Positions 60,494 to 64,000 of a stretch of 64,000 nt of DNA are shown here, piece after piece (within the stretch, counting starts at the first letter, position 1; every line of letters starts with the position of its first letter). The stretch is from Proluteimonas flavola (GTDB lineage Bacteria > Pseudomonadota > Gammaproteobacteria > Xanthomonadales > Xanthomonadaceae): positions 62,001 through 126,000 of the forward strand of contig NZ_JAIWPU010000013.1 in assembly GCF_021191705.1 (NCBI RefSeq), written 5' to 3'. The position numbers were made by a program, and so were the translations under genes. Below the pieces are notes generated by a model. That model was not told the origin of the DNA. It did not search any database and saw only the letters and a program-made list of their open reading frames with translations.

Positions 60494-60886
60494 TTACTTG
60501 CCCTCTCCCACGACGACGGTGATGTGGCTGGTGCGCTTGAGGATGCGGGTACCGCGTCCCTTCGCGCGCGCCATGAAGCGCTTCAGCGTCGGACCTTCGT
60601 CGACCGTGATGGTGGCGATCTTGAGTTCGTCGACATCAGCGCCAGCGTTGTTCTCGGCGTTGGCGATGGCCGATTCGACGACCTTCTTGATCATGTGCGC
60701 GGCTTTCTTGTCCGAGAACTTCAGCAGGCCGACGGCGCGTTCGACCGGCAGACCACGGACCTGGTCGGCGACCAGACGCGCTTTCTGCGGCGAGATGCGC
60801 GCGGTGCGAAGGATCGCGGTGCGCTTGTTGACCTCGGTGCGAGCGCGCTTCTGCTCTTCGAGGCGGGCTTTCGTTGCCTTGTCCAT
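60494..60886 (-). CDS. rplV: 50S ribosomal protein L22
   Basis: Exit-tunnel protein of 130 residues, with a longer N-terminus ([20 protein letters not shown]) than E. coli L22. Conserved parts are [20 protein letters not shown] and the tunnel loop end [20 protein letters not shown]. One base separates its end from the rpsC start. Confidence 0.97.
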   Translation of the reverse strand: MDKATKARLEEQKRARTEVNKRTAILRTARISPQKARLVADQVRGLPVERAVGLLKFSDKKAAHMIKKVVESAIANAENNAGADVDELKIATITVDEGPTLKRFMARAKGRGTRILKRTSHITVVVGEGK

Positions 60887-60896
60887 TGTGCGCTCC

Positions 60897-61169
60897 TTAC
60901 CTGCCCGACTTCTTGTCGCCGCCGTGACCCTTGAAGGTCCGCGTCAACGCGAATTCGCCGAGCTTGTGGCCCACCATGTTCTCGTTGACCAGCACCGGGA
61001 CGTGGTTCTTGCCGTTGTGGATGGCGATGGTGAAACCGATCATGTCCGGCAGGACCATCGAGCGACGCGACCAGGTCTTGATCGGCTTCTTGGTGTTGGA
61101 ACCCGCGGCTTCCACCTTCTTGACGAGGTGATGGTCGACGAAGGGACCCTTCTTGAGTGAACGTGCCAT
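60897..61169 (-). CDS. rpsS: 30S ribosomal protein S19
   Basis: Small-subunit head protein of 90 residues binding with S13. [40 protein letters not shown] and [20 protein letters not shown] are standard. Confidence 0.98.
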   Translation of the reverse strand: MARSLKKGPFVDHHLVKKVEAAGSNTKKPIKTWSRRSMVLPDMIGFTIAIHNGKNHVPVLVNENMVGHKLGEFALTRTFKGHGGDKKSGR

Positions 61170-61175
61170 GGTCTA

Positions 61176-62003
61176 TCAGCTCCTGCGATCGCGCACGATG
61201 AACTGCTGCGTCCGCTTGTTATGGCGGGTCTTGTAGCCCTTGGTCGGGACACCCCAGGGCGTAACCGGGTGCGGGTTGCCCTGACCGGCCTTGGCTTCAC
61301 CACCGCCGTGCGGATGGTCGACCGGGTTCATGGCCGCGCCGCGGACGGTCGGCTTGACGCCGCGCCAGCGCTTCGCACCGGCCTTGCCCAGCTTCTCGAG
61401 GCTGTGCTCGTCGTTGCTGACCTCGCCGATCGTGGCGCGGCACTCGGACGGCACGCGACGCACTTCGCCCGAACGCAGACGCACGGTGGCGTAGACGCCT
61501 TCGCGCGAGACCAGCTGCACGCCGGCACCGGCGGCGCGCGCGATCTGCGCACCCTTGCCCGGCTTCATCTCGATGCAGTGGATCGTCGAACCGACCGGGA
61601 TGTTGCGCAGCGGCAGCGTGTTGCCCGTCTTGATCGGGGCATCCGAACCGGAGATCACCTGGTCGCCGGCCTTCAGGCCCTTCGGCGCGATGATGTAACG
61701 GCGCTCGCCGTCGACATAGCACAGCAGCGCGATGTGGGCGGTACGGTTCGGGTCATATTCGATGCGCTCGACGCGCGCCGGAACGCCTTCCTTGTCCCGC
61801 TTGAAATCGACGATGCGGTAGTGCTGCTTGTGGCCACCACCGATGTGACGGGTGGTGATGCGGCCGTGGTGGTTGCGGCCACCAGTGTTGGTCTTCTTCT
61901 CGACCAGCGCAGCGTGCGGCGCACCCTTGTGCAGATCGGGGTGCACGACGCGGACCGCGGAACGGCGGCCGGGCGAAGTGGGCTTGAACTTCATCAATGG
62001 CAT
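61176..62003 (-). CDS. rplB: 50S ribosomal protein L2
   Basis: Large-subunit protein needed for subunit joining and peptidyl transfer, 275 residues. [40 protein letters not shown], and the C-terminal [15 protein letters not shown]-type loop ([20 protein letters not shown]) with its functional histidine are all present. Confidence 0.98.
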   Translation of the reverse strand: MPLMKFKPTSPGRRSAVRVVHPDLHKGAPHAALVEKKTNTGGRNHHGRITTRHIGGGHKQHYRIVDFKRDKEGVPARVERIEYDPNRTAHIALLCYVDGERRYIIAPKGLKAGDQVISGSDAPIKTGNTLPLRNIPVGSTIHCIEMKPGKGAQIARAAGAGVQLVSREGVYATVRLRSGEVRRVPSECRATIGEVSNDEHSLEKLGKAGAKRWRGVKPTVRGAAMNPVDHPHGGGEAKAGQGNPHPVTPWGVPTKGYKTRHNKRTQQFIVRDRRS

Positions 62004-62013
62004 CGGGGCTTCC

Positions 62014-62313
62014 TCAGACCTTCGCGTTCATGACGTCGATCGACTGGCCGTCGGCCAGCTTCACGTAGGCCTTGCGCCAGTCGCCGCGGCTGCCCTGGCG
62101 CTGACGGAAGGACTTGTTCTTGCCCTTCACGTTCAACACATTGACCGCCTCGACCTTGACGTCGAACAGCTTCTCGATCGCGGCTTTGATGTCGGCCTTG
62201 GTGGCGACCGTCGACACTTCGAACGCGTACTGGTTGGACACTTCCTGCAGGCGCGCGGTCTTTTCGGACACGCGCGGCGCACGGATCACTTCATAGAGCT
62301 TGGCGTCGTTCAT
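62014..62313 (-). CDS. rplW: 50S ribosomal protein L23
   Basis: Exit-tunnel protein that docks trigger factor and SRP, 99 residues. [20 protein letters not shown] and [20 protein letters not shown] are conserved. The ATG at 62313 overlaps the rplD stop (ATGA); an in-frame GTG at 62322 lies inside rplD and is less likely. Confidence 0.97.
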   Translation of the reverse strand: MNDAKLYEVIRAPRVSEKTARLQEVSNQYAFEVSTVATKADIKAAIEKLFDVKVEAVNVLNVKGKNKSFRQRQGSRGDWRKAYVKLADGQSIDVMNAKV

Positions 62314-62915
62314 GCCAGCCACTCCTCGATCTTCTTCACCGCATCGGTGGTGATCAGCACGGTATCGGCGCCGACCAGCGCGACCGGATCCAGGCCCTGC
62401 ACGTCGCGGATCTCGACGTAGGGCAGGTTGCGTGCCGACAGGTACAGGTGCTCGGACGCGTCTTCGGTCACGATCAGCGGGCGCTTGCCCAGATCGAATT
62501 CCTTGAGCTTGGCGACCATGCCGCTGGTCTTCGTCTCGGACAGGTCGAACGTCTCGACGACGGTCAGACGGCCCTGGCGGTTGAGCTCGGACAGGATCGC
62601 CGACATCGCCGCGCGGTACATCTTGCGGTTGACCTTCTGCGCGAAGCTGCGCGGCTTGGCCGCGAAGGTCACGCCACCGCCGACGAAGATCGGCGCCGTC
62701 AGCGCGCCGTGACGCGCACCGCCGCCCTTCTGCTTCTTCGACTTCTTGGTCGTGCCGTTGACTTCCGAACGCGTCTTCTGCGCCTTGGTGCCAGCACGGC
62801 CGGCGTTGCGATAGGCAACGACCACCTGGTGGACCAGGTCTTCGCTGAAATCGCGGCCGAAGACTGCGTCGGAGACCGACAGCTTCGTGCTGCTGTTGTT
62901 GATTGCGAGTTCCAT
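62310..62915 (-). CDS. rplD: 50S ribosomal protein L4
   Basis: Large-subunit protein of 201 residues; in E. coli it also regulates S10 operon transcription and translation. [20 protein letters not shown], the extended loop [20 protein letters not shown] and [20 protein letters not shown] are typical. Confidence 0.98.
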   Translation of the reverse strand: MELAINNSSTKLSVSDAVFGRDFSEDLVHQVVVAYRNAGRAGTKAQKTRSEVNGTTKKSKKQKGGGARHGALTAPIFVGGGVTFAAKPRSFAQKVNRKMYRAAMSAILSELNRQGRLTVVETFDLSETKTSGMVAKLKEFDLGKRPLIVTEDASEHLYLSARNLPYVEIRDVQGLDPVALVGADTVLITTDAVKKIEEWLA

Positions 62916-62925
62916 GTGCGACTCC

Positions 62926-63579
62926 TTATGCCTTGCTCGACGGACGCACGATCACGTCGCCACCCGGCGCGCCAGGCACGGCGCCCTTGACGGCGATCAG
63001 GCCGCGCTCGGCGTCGACCTGCACGATCTGCAGGCGCTGCGTGGTCTGCACGTCGGCACCCATGTGGCCGGACATCTTCTTGCCCGGAAACACGCGGCCC
63101 GGCGTCTGGCGCTGGCCGAGCGAACCCGGCTGGCGGTGCGACAGCGAGTTACCGTGCGTCGCGTCGCCCATCTTGAAGTTCCAGCGCTTGATCGTGCCCT
63201 GGAAGCCCTTGCCCTTGGTGACGCCCTGGACATCGACGACCTGGCCCACTTCGAAGATGTCGGCCTTGATCTCGCCACCGACGTTGAAGTCGGCGATCTT
63301 GTCGTCGGCCACGCGGAGCTCCCACAGGCCACGACCCGCTTCGACCTTCGCCTTGGCGAGGTGACCGGTTTCCGGCTTGTTGAGCAGCGATGCACGCTTG
63401 ACGCCTGCGGTGACCTGCACGGCGCTGTAGCCGTCGGTGTCGACGGTCTTGATCTGGGTGATGCGGTTCGGGGTCGCCTCGATCAGCGTCACCGGCACGG
63501 ACTTGCCGTCTTCGGTGAACACCCGGCTCATGCCGGCCTTGCGGCCGACGATGCCCAACGAATGGATCTTCGCGGTCAT
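62926..63579 (-). CDS. rplC: 50S ribosomal protein L3
   Basis: Large-subunit assembly initiator near the peptidyl transferase centre, 217 residues. [39 protein letters not shown] and [20 protein letters not shown] (the tip with the methylated glutamine in many species) are clear. Confidence 0.98.
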   Translation of the reverse strand: MTAKIHSLGIVGRKAGMSRVFTEDGKSVPVTLIEATPNRITQIKTVDTDGYSAVQVTAGVKRASLLNKPETGHLAKAKVEAGRGLWELRVADDKIADFNVGGEIKADIFEVGQVVDVQGVTKGKGFQGTIKRWNFKMGDATHGNSLSHRQPGSLGQRQTPGRVFPGKKMSGHMGADVQTTQRLQIVQVDAERGLIAVKGAVPGAPGGDVIVRPSSKA

Positions 63580-63589
63580 GGTGCGGTCC

Positions 63590-63901
63590 TCAGGTCAGCT
63601 TGATCTGGACGTCGACGCCGGCTGCGAGCTCAAGCTTCATCAGCGCATCAACGGTCTTGTCGTTCGGGTCGACGATGTCCAGCACGCGCTTGTGCGTGCG
63701 GGTCTCGTACTGGTCACGCGCATCCTTGTCGACGTGCGGCGACGTCAGGATGGTGTAACGCTCGATCTTGGTCGGCAGCGGGATCGGGCCGCGCACCTGT
63801 GCACCGGTACGCTTCGCGGTCTCGACGATCTCGCTTGCCGAGCGATCGATCAGGCGGTGATCGAATGCCTTGAGGCGGATCCGGATCTTTTGGTCCGTCA
63901 T
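63590..63901 (-). CDS. rpsJ: 30S ribosomal protein S10
   Basis: Small-subunit protein, also NusE in antitermination, 103 residues. [20 protein letters not shown] and [20 protein letters not shown] are conserved. ATG 63901 is chosen, with AAGGA ten bases before it; a longer frame upstream (to 63988) is not S10-like. First gene of the S10 block seen here. Confidence 0.98.
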   Translation of the reverse strand: MTDQKIRIRLKAFDHRLIDRSASEIVETAKRTGAQVRGPIPLPTKIERYTILTSPHVDKDARDQYETRTHKRVLDIVDPNDKTVDALMKLELAAGVDVQIKLT

Positions 63902-64000
63902 GACGGAAATATCCTTGGTTGAAAGAGCGACGGGCCTGCGGCTGGGTGCGCAGAACCCCATTGATTCGTGGCTGTCCGAGGCATTCACCCGCGCCCCGGG
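63902..64000 (-). promoter_or_regulatory. Leader of the S10 block, cut by the window edge
   Basis: 99 bases upstream of rpsJ with no gene; only the AAGGA Shine-Dalgarno (63912-63916) is clear. Any promoter or L4-type regulatory structure would have to lie here or beyond the edge. Confidence 0.4.

Overview
The window is a continuous stretch of high-GC chromosome from a gammaproteobacterium, most likely of the Xanthomonadaceae (Lysobacter/Luteimonas/Xanthomonas group). The reasons are the AcnD/PrpF form of the methylcitrate cycle, an S46 dipeptidyl-peptidase, a class II DAHP synthase, the protein sequences of the S10-spc-alpha ribosomal cluster, and short intergenic palindromes of xanthomonad type. 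No rRNA, tRNA, CRISPR array, integrase, transposase or phage gene was found. Apart from one defence cassette it is mainly housekeeping DNA.

Layout. Positions 1-12.6 kb hold mostly leftward metabolic genes: a BtuF-like cobalamin-binding protein (cut by the window edge), pdxH, gltX, a DUF455 ferritin-like protein coupled to purF, a double-SPOR protein, folC, a histidine phosphatase and an S46 peptidase. A glycerate-kinase-like gene and lpxH run rightward among them. 12.7-15.2 kb is tdh-kbl (threonine to glycine plus acetyl-CoA), followed by a broken HNH nuclease gene, an RsuA-type pseudouridine synthase, a small secreted protein, an OmpA-family porin, and a LysR regulator divergent from a quinone oxidoreductase.

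20.6-26.8 kb is a compact leftward four-gene cassette with overlapping reading frames: a MukF-like kleisin, a MukE-like subunit, an SMC/MukB-like ATPase and a TOPRIM nuclease. This is the composition of a Wadjet (JetABCD) anti-plasmid condensin. The SMC subunit is short and the subtype cannot be assigned by eye.

26.9-30.5 kb holds fadH, a SleB-like wall hydrolase and a beta-class glutathione transferase. 31.0-40.8 kb is a complete propionate/2-methylcitrate locus: prpF, acnD, prpC and prpB leftward, prpE further right, and between them a divergent gene that fuses a MerR-type helix-turn-helix to a citrate-synthase-like domain with all three catalytic residues kept. It is probably the regulator of the locus. 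mdh and an aspartate-type aminotransferase follow, then ppiB, typA-thpR-DUF2127, a frameshifted secreted-protein remnant, a class II DAHP synthase and dsbB.

49.4-64 kb is the leftward S10-spc-alpha ribosomal cluster from rpsJ to rplQ, including secY and rpoA but without rpmJ, closed by a strong intrinsic terminator. Several of its spacers are unusually long and carry hairpins, and one (rpsN/rplE) contains a repeat of the same family that lies at the pdxH/btuF-like junction near position 800.
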